The position numbers and the translations under genes were made by a program. From CAZWDL01 sp964632995 (lineage in GTDB: Bacteria > Bacteroidota > Bacteroidia > Chitinophagales > Saprospiraceae), in NCBI GenBank assembly GCA_964632995.1, contig CAZWDL010000068.1, positions 1-38,542 of the forward strand: a stretch of 38,542 bases of DNA, given 5' to 3'. The notes beneath the pieces are model-generated. The model was not told where the DNA came from, did not search any database, and worked only from the letters and a program-made list of their open reading frames with translations. Positions 1-7,954 of the stretch are shown piece after piece; position 1 is the stretch's first letter, and each line of letters starts with the position of its first letter.

Positions 1-482
1 AAGTTGAGGGAGCCAAAGAAGACACCGGCGCCGGCGGCTACGCCGTAGCACAAACCCAAGAGTTCCTGGAACGGCAGAAAGCCGAGGTACAAAACCGGGC
101 CATCAAAGCTGATGTCATCATTACCACCGCTCAGGTGCGCGGGCGCCGGGCGCCTCTGCTGGTTCCCAAAGAAACCGTGGACCAGATGAAGCCGGGCTCC
201 GTCATTGTCGATCTGGCCGCTTCCTCGGGCGGCAACTGCGAGCTGACCCAGGATAGAAAAACCGTCCATTACAAGGGCATCATCATCATCGGCAATTCCC
301 AGCTCGCCGAGTCTATGCCGCAGGACGCCAGCCAGCTCTACAGCACTAACGTGCTGAACTTTATGAAGCTATGGGTTAAAGAAGGAGAATTGCAGCTTGA
401 CATGGAAAACGAAATTATCCGGGGCGCCCTCTTCACCGCCGAAATCGAAGAAGCTACCGCCGAAGATCAAGAAGAAGAATAA
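1..482 (+). CDS. pntA: NAD(P) transhydrogenase alpha subunit, part 1 (5' truncated)
   Basis: This is the C-terminal part of the soluble NAD(H)-binding domain I of proton-translocating transhydrogenase, which transfers hydride from NADH to NADP+ using the proton gradient. The reading frame is open from base 3 and runs off the left edge, so the true start is not in the window. Diagnostic segments are the 'GAGGYA' loop near the left edge, 'ADVIITTAQVRGRRAPLLV' and 'MKPGSVIVDLAASSGGNCE', all typical of alanine dehydrogenase/PntA domains. The protein ends after an acidic tail instead of continuing into membrane helices; the membrane part is encoded by the next gene 12 bp downstream. This split alpha subunit is common outside enterobacteria. 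Likely the first gene of a pntAA-pntAB-pntB operon. Confidence 0.95.
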   Translation, partial: VEGAKEDTGAGGYAVAQTQEFLERQKAEVQNRAIKADVIITTAQVRGRRAPLLVPKETVDQMKPGSVIVDLAASSGGNCELTQDRKTVHYKGIIIIGNSQLAESMPQDASQLYSTNVLNFMKLWVKEGELQLDMENEIIRGALFTAEIEEATAEDQEEE

Positions 483-494
483 AGCATATACACC

Positions 495-818
495 ATGCAA
501 ACCATTTACGAATTCGTCAACGAGCCGGCCAATCTGTTTTTGATCTACTTGTTGATTTTTACCATCATTCTCGGGTTCGAAGTCATCTCCAAGGTGCCTA
601 CCGTGCTACATACGCCCCTCATGTCCGGGGCCAATGCCATCAGCGGCGTCGTCATCATCGGCGCTATCATCCTGATCCGGCAGGCCGAACCCGACGACTA
701 CCTGACGCTGAGTTTCGGCATCCTGGGCGTAGCGCTGGGGATGACCAACGTGGTCGGCGGCTTCACCGTCACCGACCGCATGCTCGAAATGTTTAAAAAG
801 AAAAAGAAAAAATCCTGA
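495..818 (+). CDS. pntAB: NAD(P) transhydrogenase alpha subunit, part 2 (membrane domain)
   Basis: This 107-residue protein is the membrane portion (domain II) of the split alpha subunit. It has about three hydrophobic helices (roughly residues 14-30, 45-63 and 72-92), the conserved 'HTPLMSGANAISGVV' segment, and a polylysine C-terminus. Together with the helices of PntB it forms the proton channel. It lies 12 bp after the pntA part 1 stop and 6 bp before pntB, so the three genes are surely one transcript. The family assignment is secure from the HTPLMSGxNAI signature. Confidence 0.95.
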   Translation: MQTIYEFVNEPANLFLIYLLIFTIILGFEVISKVPTVLHTPLMSGANAISGVVIIGAIILIRQAEPDDYLTLSFGILGVALGMTNVVGGFTVTDRMLEMFKKKKKKS

Positions 819-824
819 CCCGTA

Positions 825-2267
825 ATGGCAGCATTTGAATTTTTTATAAATATCATTTTCCTCCTGGGTGCGGTGGCCTTCGTTTTGGGTCTGCGCCTGC
901 TCAGTTCTCCCGACAGCGCCCGCCGGGGCAACATTCTGGCCGGCATCGGCATGATCCTGGCCATCATTGCCGCCCTGATCGCTCCGGGAGAAATGATTAT
1001 CGCCGACGAAAAAGCCCAGGTCTTCAACAATTACGGCTGGATATTCGGCGGTATGGCCATCGNNNNNNNNNNCGGCGGCGTCGCCGGCCTGGTATCGGCC
1101 CGCCGCGTCAAAATGACCGCCATGCCGCAGATGGTATCCATCTTTAACGGCCTGGGCGGCGCCTGCGCGGTCGTACTGGCCCTGGCCGAACTATTCACCC
1201 ATTACCAGGTGGAAGCGGTTTCCAGCAGCGAGCTGGGCATCGTGCTGCTGGCCCTGCTGATCGGCGGCATCTCCTTTACCGGGAGTATGCTGGCTTTTGC
1301 CAAACTGCAAGGCCTGGTATGGGACGAGACGCTGATCCTGCCCAAACACAACATCGTCAATATGGTACTGCTCGCCGGCACCCTGATCGTGGGTGTTATC
1401 CTGCTGACTATGGGCAATACCGGCACCGGCTTTACGCTGATGATCATTTTCACCATCCTCACGCTGATCTACGGCGTTTCCTTCGTCGCTCCCATCGGCG
1501 GGGCCGATATGCCGGTGGTCATCTCCTTGCTCAACTCGCTGACGGGCCTTTCGGCCGCCGTTACGGGCCTGGTTTACAACTCCAACTTCATGTTGGTCGG
1601 CGGCATCCTCGTCGGCGCGGCAGGCACCATCCTCACGGTCCTGATGTGCGACGCCATGAACCGCTCCCTGCTCAACGTGCTGATCGGCGGCTTCGGCGGG
1701 GGTGGCGGCGCAGCGGCCGGCGCCAGTGGCGATCAGGTGGTCAAAGAAGTGAGCGTTAACGATGCGGCCATCCAGCTCTTCTACTCCAGCTCCGTGATGT
1801 TCGTCCCCGGCTACGGCCTCGCCGTCGCTCAGGCGCAAAAGGTTTGTAAAGAGGTCGACGACCTGCTGGAGAAGAACGGCGTGGAGGTCAAGTACGCCAT
1901 CCACCCCGTCGCGGGCCGCATGCCCGGCCATATGAACGTGCTGCTCGCAGAAGCTGATGTCCCCTACCCCAAGCTCCTCGACCTGGAGGACGCCAACAGC
2001 GCCCTTCCCAATACCGACGTCGTCGTCATCGTCGGCGCCAACGATGTAGTCAACCCCGCCGCGGAAGACGATCCGGGCAGCCCCATCTACGGTATGCCGG
2101 TCCTGCAGGTGTGGAAAGCCAAAAACGTCATCACCATGAAGCGAAGCATGCGCCCCGGCTACGCGGGCATCGAAAACCCGCTCTTCTTCCACGAGCGCAA
2201 CCACATGCTTTTCGGCGATGCTAAGGATACGCTGAGTAAGCTGGTGACGGAGATTAAGAATATGTGA
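825..2267 (+). CDS. pntB: NAD(P) transhydrogenase beta subunit
   Basis: This encodes the NADP(H)-binding and membrane subunit of proton-translocating transhydrogenase (480 residues including the gap, close to the family norm). The first half is about eight to nine hydrophobic helices; 'KMTAMPQMVSIFNGLGG' is the conserved cytoplasmic loop. The C-terminal third is domain III, with 'VPGYGLAVAQAQ' (NADP(H) site), 'HPVAGRMPGHMNVLLAEA' and 'KRSMRPGYAGIENPLF', all hallmarks. Ten N bases (1063-1072) interrupt codons around residues 80-83, in a helix before the 'KMTAMPQ' loop; the frame is kept if the gap is really 10 bases. It is the last gene of the pnt operon. Confidence 0.95.
   Translation: MAAFEFFINIIFLLGAVAFVLGLRLLSSPDSARRGNILAGIGMILAIIAALIAPGEMIIADEKAQVFNNYGWIFGGMAIXXXXGGVAGLVSARRVKMTAMPQMVSIFNGLGGACAVVLALAELFTHYQVEAVSSSELGIVLLALLIGGISFTGSMLAFAKLQGLVWDETLILPKHNIVNMVLLAGTLIVGVILLTMGNTGTGFTLMIIFTILTLIYGVSFVAPIGGADMPVVISLLNSLTGLSAAVTGLVYNSNFMLVGGILVGAAGTILTVLMCDAMNRSLLNVLIGGFGGGGGAAAGASGDQVVKEVSVNDAAIQLFYSSSVMFVPGYGLAVAQAQKVCKEVDDLLEKNGVEVKYAIHPVAGRMPGHMNVLLAEADVPYPKLLDLEDANSALPNTDVVVIVGANDVVNPAAEDDPGSPIYGMPVLQVWKAKNVITMKRSMRPGYAGIENPLFFHERNHMLFGDAKDTLSKLVTEIKNM
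1063..1072. other. Assembly gap (10 N) inside pntB
   Basis: Ten unknown bases lie within a membrane helix of pntB. The frame upstream and downstream agrees with a length of 10, so the size may be real, but a fixed-size scaffold placeholder would agree by chance one time in three. Flanks are Gly/Ala-rich codons (GC-rich), which often cause local assembly failure. Confidence 0.98.
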
Positions 2268-2279
2268 CGAGGGGACTGG

Positions 2280-2321
2280 GGACAGGGAGAAATGGAGATC
2301 TATCTCCCCGTCTCCCTGTCC
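2280..2321. terminator. Hairpin after pntB, terminator-like
   Basis: A perfect 11 bp inverted repeat (2280-2290 with 2311-2321) begins 12 bases after the pntB stop codon. It could form the stem that ends the pnt transcript. No run of T follows directly, so intrinsic termination is not certain; it may only protect the 3' end. Confidence 0.45.
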
Positions 2322-2323
2322 TC

Positions 2324-2354
2324 TTGCACCGAGCCCTCCTTCTTCCTATCTTTA
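2324..2354 (+). promoter_or_regulatory. Bacteroidota-type promoter, TTG-N20-TATCTTTA
   Basis: TTG at 2324-2326 is followed after 20 bases by TATCTTTA at 2347-2354. The consensus of the primary sigma factor of Bacteroidota is TTG, 19-21 bases, TAnnTTTG, so seven of eight bases fit the -7 box. The ATG at 2362 is only 7 bases after the box, so the message for the PepSY-like protein would be leaderless or nearly so. Confidence 0.5.
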
Positions 2355-2361
2355 CCCCTCT

Positions 2362-2895
2362 ATGAGAAAATATCTTTTTCTGTCTATTCTTTTTCTTCTC
2401 CTGGCCGGCATCTCCGAACTCCCGGCGCAAAAGATCGAAATCGAGCGCCGGGTAGACAAAGAGGTACTGCCCGACCGAATGCTCGACTACCTCGATCGGC
2501 ATTACGATGATACTCGCCGTAACCGTTATTACCTGGAACAGAACGAGGAGGGCAAGTTTTACGAAGCTAAGTTTAAGTATCGGCGGTCCCGGTATAGTGT
2601 CAAATTCCGGATCGACGGCAGCCTGTACGACGTCGAACGGCAGGTGAAGTACAAGGAATTACCGGAAGCGACGAAGGATCACGTTGAAAAGGCCCTGTCG
2701 GATCGGCTCCGGCGCTGGCGCGTCGTCAAAGTCCAGGAGCGCCTCGAAAAAGGACAGGTCATGGGCTACGAAATAGAAATTAAAGGTAAATCCAGCGATC
2801 ACCTCGGCTATTTCGAAGCGCAGTTCGACCGGGAAGGAAGACTGCAGGACCTGCAAACCGTCGAACAACGCTCCAATGATTTTTTGTTTTTCTAA
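2362..2895 (+). CDS. Exported PepSY-like protein
   Basis: A 177-residue protein with an N-terminal signal peptide (hydrophobic from residue 4, probable cut after 'ELPAQ'). The rest is charged and alternates as beta strands: 'EEGKFYEAKFKYRRSRYSVKF', then 'LYDVERQVKYKELPE', then a helix and a second strand set ending '...GYFEAQFDREGRLQDL'. This strand-helix-strand layout and the 'E(V/A)KF...G.L...E..' pattern resemble the PepSY-like periplasmic family of Bacteroidota; function unknown. The next gene begins 3 bases after its stop, so both are probably one operon expressed from the promoter just upstream. Family call is by pattern only. Confidence 0.75.
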   Translation: MRKYLFLSILFLLLAGISELPAQKIEIERRVDKEVLPDRMLDYLDRHYDDTRRNRYYLEQNEEGKFYEAKFKYRRSRYSVKFRIDGSLYDVERQVKYKELPEATKDHVEKALSDRLRRWRVVKVQERLEKGQVMGYEIEIKGKSSDHLGYFEAQFDREGRLQDLQTVEQRSNDFLFF

Positions 2896-2898
2896 GAC

Positions 2899-3606
2899 AT
2901 GAAGCGACTTTGGATATTACTCTTGCTGATCGCTCCTGCCTGGCAAAGGCTGGACGTCCAGAACCAGTTCACCGCCGTCTGGCGTCCCGGTTTTATTTTT
3001 AATCATACTTTCTCCGATCGATGGAGCGGCAGCGCAGGGCTGGACCTGGAAGCCAACTGGCTGCGAAAAGCCGGAGACCGGGACCCGGAAATCGCCTTCC
3101 GCCCTGACGACCTCAACCTGCAGCTCGGCGCCGCCTACCAATTGACCGCCGACCTCAACCTGTCGGGCGGCTACCAGCTCAGCTGGCGCAGCCTACACCG
3201 GGAAAACATCGATCTGGAGCACCGCTTCTTACAGCAACTGAGCTACAGCAACCGCTTAAACAAGTTCCGTCTTCAAGGCCGCCTTCGTACCGAGCAACGC
3301 TTCTTTCGCTCCCGTAACTATACGATCATCCACCGCCTCCGCAGCCGCCTTAGCGCCAATTTTCCACTACAGGGAGAACAACTGGACCCCGGCGAGCCTT
3401 ATCTGAACCTCAACACAGAGTGGCTATTCAACTTATCCATTGATCAGCCCCTGTTCTTCCGGGAAACCCGCTCCTACAGCGGCATCGGCTGGCGCCTGTC
3501 TAACGGACAAAGACTGGAAAACGGACTGGAATTACGCACCGGCCTGATCAGCCGCCAGCGCAATCGCCGCTACAACCTCCACTGGCGAATGACCTGTATA
3601 CTCTAA
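2899..3606 (+). CDS. Exported beta-barrel protein, DUF2490-like
   Basis: A 235-residue protein with an N-terminal hydrophobic segment (residues 4-14) followed by 'QNQFTAVWRPGFIFNHTFSDRWSG', then regular amphipathic strands rich in Arg, Tyr, Trp and Leu ('LNLSGGYQLSWRSLHREN', 'FRLQGRLRTEQRFF', 'ELRTGLISRQRNRRYNLHW'). This is the pattern of the DUF2490 family of Bacteroidota, predicted small outer-membrane barrels of unknown role. It follows the PepSY-like gene by 3 bases. The signal peptide is short and lacks a clear AxA site; translation could also be judged to start elsewhere, but no better ATG exists in frame. Confidence 0.7.
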   Translation: MKRLWILLLLIAPAWQRLDVQNQFTAVWRPGFIFNHTFSDRWSGSAGLDLEANWLRKAGDRDPEIAFRPDDLNLQLGAAYQLTADLNLSGGYQLSWRSLHRENIDLEHRFLQQLSYSNRLNKFRLQGRLRTEQRFFRSRNYTIIHRLRSRLSANFPLQGEQLDPGEPYLNLNTEWLFNLSIDQPLFFRETRSYSGIGWRLSNGQRLENGLELRTGLISRQRNRRYNLHWRMTCIL

Positions 3607-3620
3607 GTTTAGTTTAGACG

Positions 3621-3640
3621 GGAGCCGGATACCCGGCTCC
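3621..3640. terminator. Hairpin after DUF2490-like gene
   Basis: Two 8 bp complementary arms (ggagccgg / ccggctcc) with a 4-base loop lie 15 bases after the stop at 3606. The stem is GC-rich but no T-run follows. It may mark the transcript end or be the edge of the adjacent repeat element. Confidence 0.4.
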
Positions 3641-3642
3641 CT

Positions 3643-3805
3643 GGTTTAGAAGTTTAGCGCTTCGCCCTTCGGGCTCGCTGTTTAGCAGATCTGAAAACGA
3701 GATTCCCGGTTTCAGACCTGCTAAACTTCTAAACCAGTCACGCCCAGCCTGCCCCGTACACGAAGTGTCGGGGCAGGGCCGTGGCGACTAAACTTCTAAA
3801 CTTCC
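3643..3805. repeat. Dispersed hairpin element, copy 1 (MITE-like)
   Basis: This ~163 bp non-coding block fills most of the 349 bp gap between 3606 and 3956. It holds a perfect 15 bp inverted repeat (3643-3657 with 3721-3735), an inner 20 bp pair with two mismatches (3680-3699 with 3707-3726), and a stem ctgccccg/cggggcag near 3750-3776. Its left part 'cttcgggctcgctgttt' and right end 'gactaaacttctaaacttcc' recur in the block at 12431-12588. It encodes no protein. Non-autonomous transposable repeat is the best explanation. Confidence 0.7.
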
Positions 3806-3955
3806 GGCATAAATACGCACCTCGAAAACGCAGATGAACAAAATGTCCGATTTTTACATTAGTTTGTCTTGAAAAACTGGCACTTTGCCGCCAAAACCAA
3901 TAACTTGTATAAAATCTTTTTATACCAGATAAACTCACGAATAAAATAACATACC

Positions 3956-4894
3956 ATGCCTGATTTAGGATTTCTTTTACCTATCATTTTCCTTGGACTC
4001 ATCATTGTTTTGAGTGGTGTTTTCACTGTCAAACAACAAACCGCCGCGCTCATGGAACGTCTTGGCAAATTCCAAGGCATCAGGGGCGCCGGACTGCATT
4101 TCAAAATCCCCTTTATCGATCGCGTCGCCGGCCGGGTCAGTCTACGGGTACAACAACTCGATGTACTGGTTGAAACCAAAACCAAGGACGACGTTTTTGT
4201 CAAGCTGAAAGTATCCGTACAGTATTTGGTACTGAAGGACGCCGTCTATGACGCCTTTTACAAACTGGAGAGCTCTTCCGAGCAGATTACCTCCTACGTT
4301 TTCGACGTCATCCGCGCCGAAGTTCCTAAGATGCGCCTCGACGAAGTATTCGAGCGCAAGGACGATATCGCCATGGCCATCCGCCGCGAATTGAAACAGG
4401 CAATGAACGACTACGGCTACGACATCATCAAAGCATTGGTTACGGATATCGATCCCGACGCGGAAGTGAAGCACGCCATGAACCGCATCAACGCCGCCGA
4501 GCGTATCAAGACAGCCGCCGAACACGAAGCCGAAGCCGACCGTATCCGCATTGTCGCCAAAGCACGCGCCGAAGCCGAAAGCAAGCGCCTGCAGGGGCAG
4601 GGCATCGCCGACCAGCGCCGCGAGATCGCCAAGGGCCTCGAAGAGTCCGTGGATATCCTCAATAAGGTAGGCATCAACTCGCAGGAAGCTTCCGCCCTCA
4701 TTGTCGTCACCCAACACTACGACACCCTGCAGTCGATGGGCGAGAACTCCAATAGCAACATCATCTTGCTGCCCAATACGCCGAATGCAGGCGCCGATAT
4801 GCTCTCGCAAATGGTGACCTCCTTCGCCGCTTCTCAGCAACTGGGCGAAGAGATGAAGAAAACCAAAACGACTAACGGAGAGGCCGTTTCCTAA
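3956..4894 (+). CDS. SPFH/Band 7 (stomatin/prohibitin-like) membrane protein
   Basis: A 312-residue protein with one N-terminal membrane segment (about residues 5-24) and a Band 7 domain from about residue 25 to 200 ('VKQQTAALMERLGKFQGI', 'GLHFKIPFIDRVAGRVSLRV', 'VRAEVPKMRLDEVFERKDDI'). A long Ala/Glu-rich coiled coil follows ('ERIKTAAEHEAEADRIRI', 'AKARAEAESKRLQGQGIA'), as in HIR/stomatin and HflC-like proteins. Such proteins form oligomeric rings that organise membrane microdomains or guard proteases. No NfeD partner is adjacent, so it is not the usual stomatin-NfeD pair. It stands alone, followed by a strong terminator. Confidence 0.9.
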   Translation: MPDLGFLLPIIFLGLIIVLSGVFTVKQQTAALMERLGKFQGIRGAGLHFKIPFIDRVAGRVSLRVQQLDVLVETKTKDDVFVKLKVSVQYLVLKDAVYDAFYKLESSSEQITSYVFDVIRAEVPKMRLDEVFERKDDIAMAIRRELKQAMNDYGYDIIKALVTDIDPDAEVKHAMNRINAAERIKTAAEHEAEADRIRIVAKARAEAESKRLQGQGIADQRREIAKGLEESVDILNKVGINSQEASALIVVTQHYDTLQSMGENSNSNIILLPNTPNAGADMLSQMVTSFAASQQLGEEMKKTKTTNGEAVS

Positions 4895-4998
4895 GCCTTC
4901 GAAAGTGAAAAGGATTGGAGGATTGAGGGATTGAATAAATGGCCAACTAAAGGTCCGTTTCCTCAACTTTCTCTTTAATCCATCAGCTCAACAGCTGC

Positions 4999-5036
4999 AA
5001 AAAGGCAGCAGGTGTAACTACCTGTTGCCTTTTTTG
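4999..5036 (+). terminator. Rho-independent terminator of the SPFH gene
   Basis: The stem pairs aaggcagcaggt (5002-5013) with acctgttgcctt (about 5020-5031), with one G-T wobble and a six-base loop. It runs straight into a T-rich tail ending about 5035. It is the best intrinsic terminator in the window and separates the SPFH gene from the metalloprotease gene. Confidence 0.85.
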
Positions 5037-5097
5037 TTATATTCCCGGCCCTGAAAATTCTACCCAATTTTTATTTAATAAACTCACTGGAAAACGT

Positions 5098-7545
5098 ATG
5101 AAAAAAACTGTTCTAAACACCGGTCTCCTGATGCTATTGGCCTTGCTCCTGCTTCCGGCGGGAATGTCAGCACAAGAGAACGGCAAAAAGCAAAACGGTA
5201 AGATCAAACCCTACGAAGAAGTCATTACAGAAGACGCTGTCTACGACGAAGGGCTCTTCGATGTGCACAAAGTAGACGGCAAGTACTACTTTGAAATCCC
5301 CTTCGATAAGCTGGAGCGGGAGATCCTCGTGGTCAGCCGCATCGCCGGCCACGTCAAGGGGCTCAACTTCGGCGGCGCCGGCATGAAGTCGCGCCCGCAG
5401 CAGGTCATCCGCTGGCAGCGCCACGACGACAAGGTGCTGCTGCGCTCGGTCTCCTTCAACAGCGTGGCCGACGAAGAGCAGCCGATCTACAAATCGGTCC
5501 GCAACAACAATTTCGAACCCATCATCCAGACCTTTGACATCGCCGCCTTCAACCCCGACAGCACGGCGCTGGTCTTCGACGTGACTTCCTTCTTCACCTC
5601 CGACGTGCCGATGATCGGCGCCCTGTCGGACCGGGAGCGGACGCGCTTTAAGATCAAGGGACTTGACAAGGACCGCAGCCTGATCAATTACATGAAGAGC
5701 TTTCCGGAAAACGTGGAAGTACGCCACATCCTGACCTACCGCGGCGATGAGCTGCCCGACAACCAGCTGACCAACACGCTGTCGATCGAGATGAACCAGT
5801 CCTTCATCGAGCTGCCCGCCGAGCCGATGCAGCCGCGCCTCTACGACGCGCGGGTCGGCTATTTCTCCATTCAACAGACCGACTACAGCCTCGATGAGCA
5901 GAAAGCAGCCAAGCGACGCTACATCACGCGTTGGCGCCTGGAGCCTAAAGACCCGGAGGCCTACGCCCGCGGCGAGCTGGTGGAACCGGTGAAGCCCATC
6001 GTCTACTACGTCGATCCGGCTACGCCGGAAAAGTGGCGCCCCTACATTAAGCAAGGCATTGAAGACTGGCAGGAGGCCTTCGAGGCCGCCGGCTTCAAGA
6101 ACGCCATCCTCGCCAAGGACCCGCCCAGCCCGGAGGAAGATCCCGACTGGAGCCCCGAAGACGTACGCTACTCGGTAATCCGCTACATCACCACCGATAT
6201 CCAAAATGCACAGGGGCCGCACGTCCACGATCCGCGCACCGGTGAAATCCTGGAAAGCGATATCCTCTGGTATCATAATGTGATGAACCTGCTGCGCAAC
6301 TGGTATCTCATCCAGACGGCGGCCGTCAACCCGGAAGCACAGAGCACCAAATTCAAAGATGAGGTGATGGGTAATCTCATCCGCTTCGTTTCCGCCCACG
6401 AGGTGGGCCACGCCCTCGGCCTGCCCCACAATATGGGCGCCAGCCCAGCCTACCCTATCGATTCGCTGCGCTCGCCGGGCTTTGTACAGCGCATGGGGGT
6501 CGCTCCTTCCATCATGGACTACGCTCGCTTCAACTACGTCGCCCAGCCGGAGGATGAGGGCGCCGGGCTGCATCCGCGCATCGGTCCTTACGACAAGTGG
6601 TCTATCGAGTTCGGCTACCGGCGTTTTCCGGATGCCGATACCCCCGAAGATGAGCGCCGCATCCTCAATGACATGATCAAGGAACGCGCCGATGACCCCT
6701 ACTACCGCTATGGCCGCCAGCAGCGGGGCGTCAGCGATCCCAGCGCCCAGACCGAAGACGTGGGCGACGACGCCGTAGAGGCCTCCCGCCTGGGCATCGC
6801 CAACCTCAAGCGCATCCTGCCCCAACTGCTGGAGTGGACCTACGAGGAAGCCGAAGACTACGACGAACTGGAAGAACTCTACGGCCAGGTCATCGGTCAG
6901 ATGCGGCGCTATATGGGCCACGTGTCCAGCAACATCGGCGGCGTCTATCAGTACGTCAAAACCGCCGATGAGGAGGGCCTCGTCTTTCAGCCGGTACCAC
7001 GCGCGCATCAGGCCGAGTGCGTCGCATTCATCAACGAGCAGCTGTTCGACACTCCGCAATGGCTGATCGACAAAGAGATCCTCCAACGGATAGAAGCCGA
7101 AGGCATGATGGACCGCCTGCGCGGCGCCCAGGTTTCCGTGCTCAACAACCTCTTCAACGGCGATCGCCTGCTGCGCCTGCAGGAAAGCCACGTGCTGCAC
7201 GGCGACGACACCTACTCGCTGCAGGCCCTCTTTGACGATACGCGCCAGGGCATCTTCAGCGAACTGCCTGGCGGCGAGACCATCGACCCCTTCCGCCGCA
7301 ATCTGCAGCGCGCCTACATCGAAAAGATGGAAGAACTGATGATGCTCAAGGAAGACAAGTACGACCAGAGCGACATCAAAGCGCTCGCCCGCGGCACCCT
7401 GAAACAACTGAAAACCTCAGCCGGCAAAGCGCTCAAAAATACGGACGATACGGTCACGGTAATGCACCTCGAAGATATGATCGCCCGCATCGACGCGATC
7501 TTCGAAGGCAAGACCATGCCGGCGGCGGCTTCGGCAAGTCGATAG
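5098..7545 (+). CDS. Secreted zinc metalloprotease (DUF5117/DUF5118 family)
   Basis: An 815-residue exported protein. The signal peptide spans residues 1-25 ('LLLLPAGMSAQE'). The N-terminal half ('EEVITEDAVYDEGLFDVH', 'KYYFEIPFDKLEREILVVSR', 'VIRWQRHDDKVLLR') fits DUF5118/DUF5117, which always accompany this peptidase. The active site HEVGHALGLPH is at residues 434-444, giving three zinc His plus catalytic Glu435, and a Met-turn-like 'SIMDYARFNYV' follows about 30 residues later; this makes it a metzincin-type peptidase. Substrate unknown. No C-terminal sorting domain is evident, so it is probably periplasmic. It has its own transcription unit between two hairpins. Confidence 0.92.
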   Translation: MKKTVLNTGLLMLLALLLLPAGMSAQENGKKQNGKIKPYEEVITEDAVYDEGLFDVHKVDGKYYFEIPFDKLEREILVVSRIAGHVKGLNFGGAGMKSRPQQVIRWQRHDDKVLLRSVSFNSVADEEQPIYKSVRNNNFEPIIQTFDIAAFNPDSTALVFDVTSFFTSDVPMIGALSDRERTRFKIKGLDKDRSLINYMKSFPENVEVRHILTYRGDELPDNQLTNTLSIEMNQSFIELPAEPMQPRLYDARVGYFSIQQTDYSLDEQKAAKRRYITRWRLEPKDPEAYARGELVEPVKPIVYYVDPATPEKWRPYIKQGIEDWQEAFEAAGFKNAILAKDPPSPEEDPDWSPEDVRYSVIRYITTDIQNAQGPHVHDPRTGEILESDILWYHNVMNLLRNWYLIQTAAVNPEAQSTKFKDEVMGNLIRFVSAHEVGHALGLPHNMGASPAYPIDSLRSPGFVQRMGVAPSIMDYARFNYVAQPEDEGAGLHPRIGPYDKWSIEFGYRRFPDADTPEDERRILNDMIKERADDPYYRYGRQQRGVSDPSAQTEDVGDDAVEASRLGIANLKRILPQLLEWTYEEAEDYDELEELYGQVIGQMRRYMGHVSSNIGGVYQYVKTADEEGLVFQPVPRAHQAECVAFINEQLFDTPQWLIDKEILQRIEAEGMMDRLRGAQVSVLNNLFNGDRLLRLQESHVLHGDDTYSLQALFDDTRQGIFSELPGGETIDPFRRNLQRAYIEKMEELMMLKEDKYDQSDIKALARGTLKQLKTSAGKALKNTDDTVTVMHLEDMIARIDAIFEGKTMPAAASASR

Positions 7546-7954
7546 TGCGTTAAGCGGATAGCATAACTTTTGGACTTTGGACGCCAGACACCAGACTGGA
7601 CAGCCTGGATTACCAACAGATTTAAAACCTTTTCCCGCTGATGTAAAGGGACGTAACAAAATTAAATCAAGTTGATAACCAGCCATTTAGTCTCTGGCAT
7701 CTGATATATGGCATCTGACGTCCAATATAAAAGGGGATGAGGAGTATGCCTTGTTTTTGGCTGCTCCTCGTCCCCTTTTCCTTTTCTGCCGGCGGCGCCC
7801 CCTATCCTTTGCCGGTCAGTTCCCGGCTTCCTGTTAGTCTCCTCCAAAAGATGAGATTCACTCGTGGATTGGAGGATATTGGCTATTGTCACCCTCATTT
7901 TGATTTACATAAACAACAATTTTTTGTTATTTTTGTTTTTCGTAAAAAACAAAA
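7546..7954. other. Intergenic region, AT-rich, no gene seen
   Basis: About 410 bases without a convincing gene. It carries short direct repeats ('tggcatctgata'/'tggcatctgacg' around 7695-7720), one strong hairpin (listed separately) and an AT-rich stretch (7895-7960) just before the ATPase gene that may contain its promoter. Short open frames here lack family features. Confidence 0.7.
7729..7779 (+). terminator. Long hairpin with T-rich tail
   Basis: A 16 bp stem (7729-7744 with 7764-7779, one G-T wobble) encloses a 19-base loop, and the arm is followed by 'cctttt'. It starts ~180 bases after the metalloprotease stop and precedes the ATPase. Both arms end in A4/T4, so it could act on both strands, but no gene converges here. 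Confidence 0.6.

Noticed and set aside
1191..2204. A 337-codon frame antisense to pntB
   Set aside because: Very rich in Asp, His, Gln and Gly with no motifs; complement of the Ile/Val/Ala-rich membrane gene.
5167..7407. A 746-codon open frame antisense to the metalloprotease gene
   Set aside because: It has no recognisable domain, is rich in His/Val/Asp/Leu as expected from the complement of GC-rich codons, and the sense gene has clear catalytic motifs. It is a shadow of codon bias.
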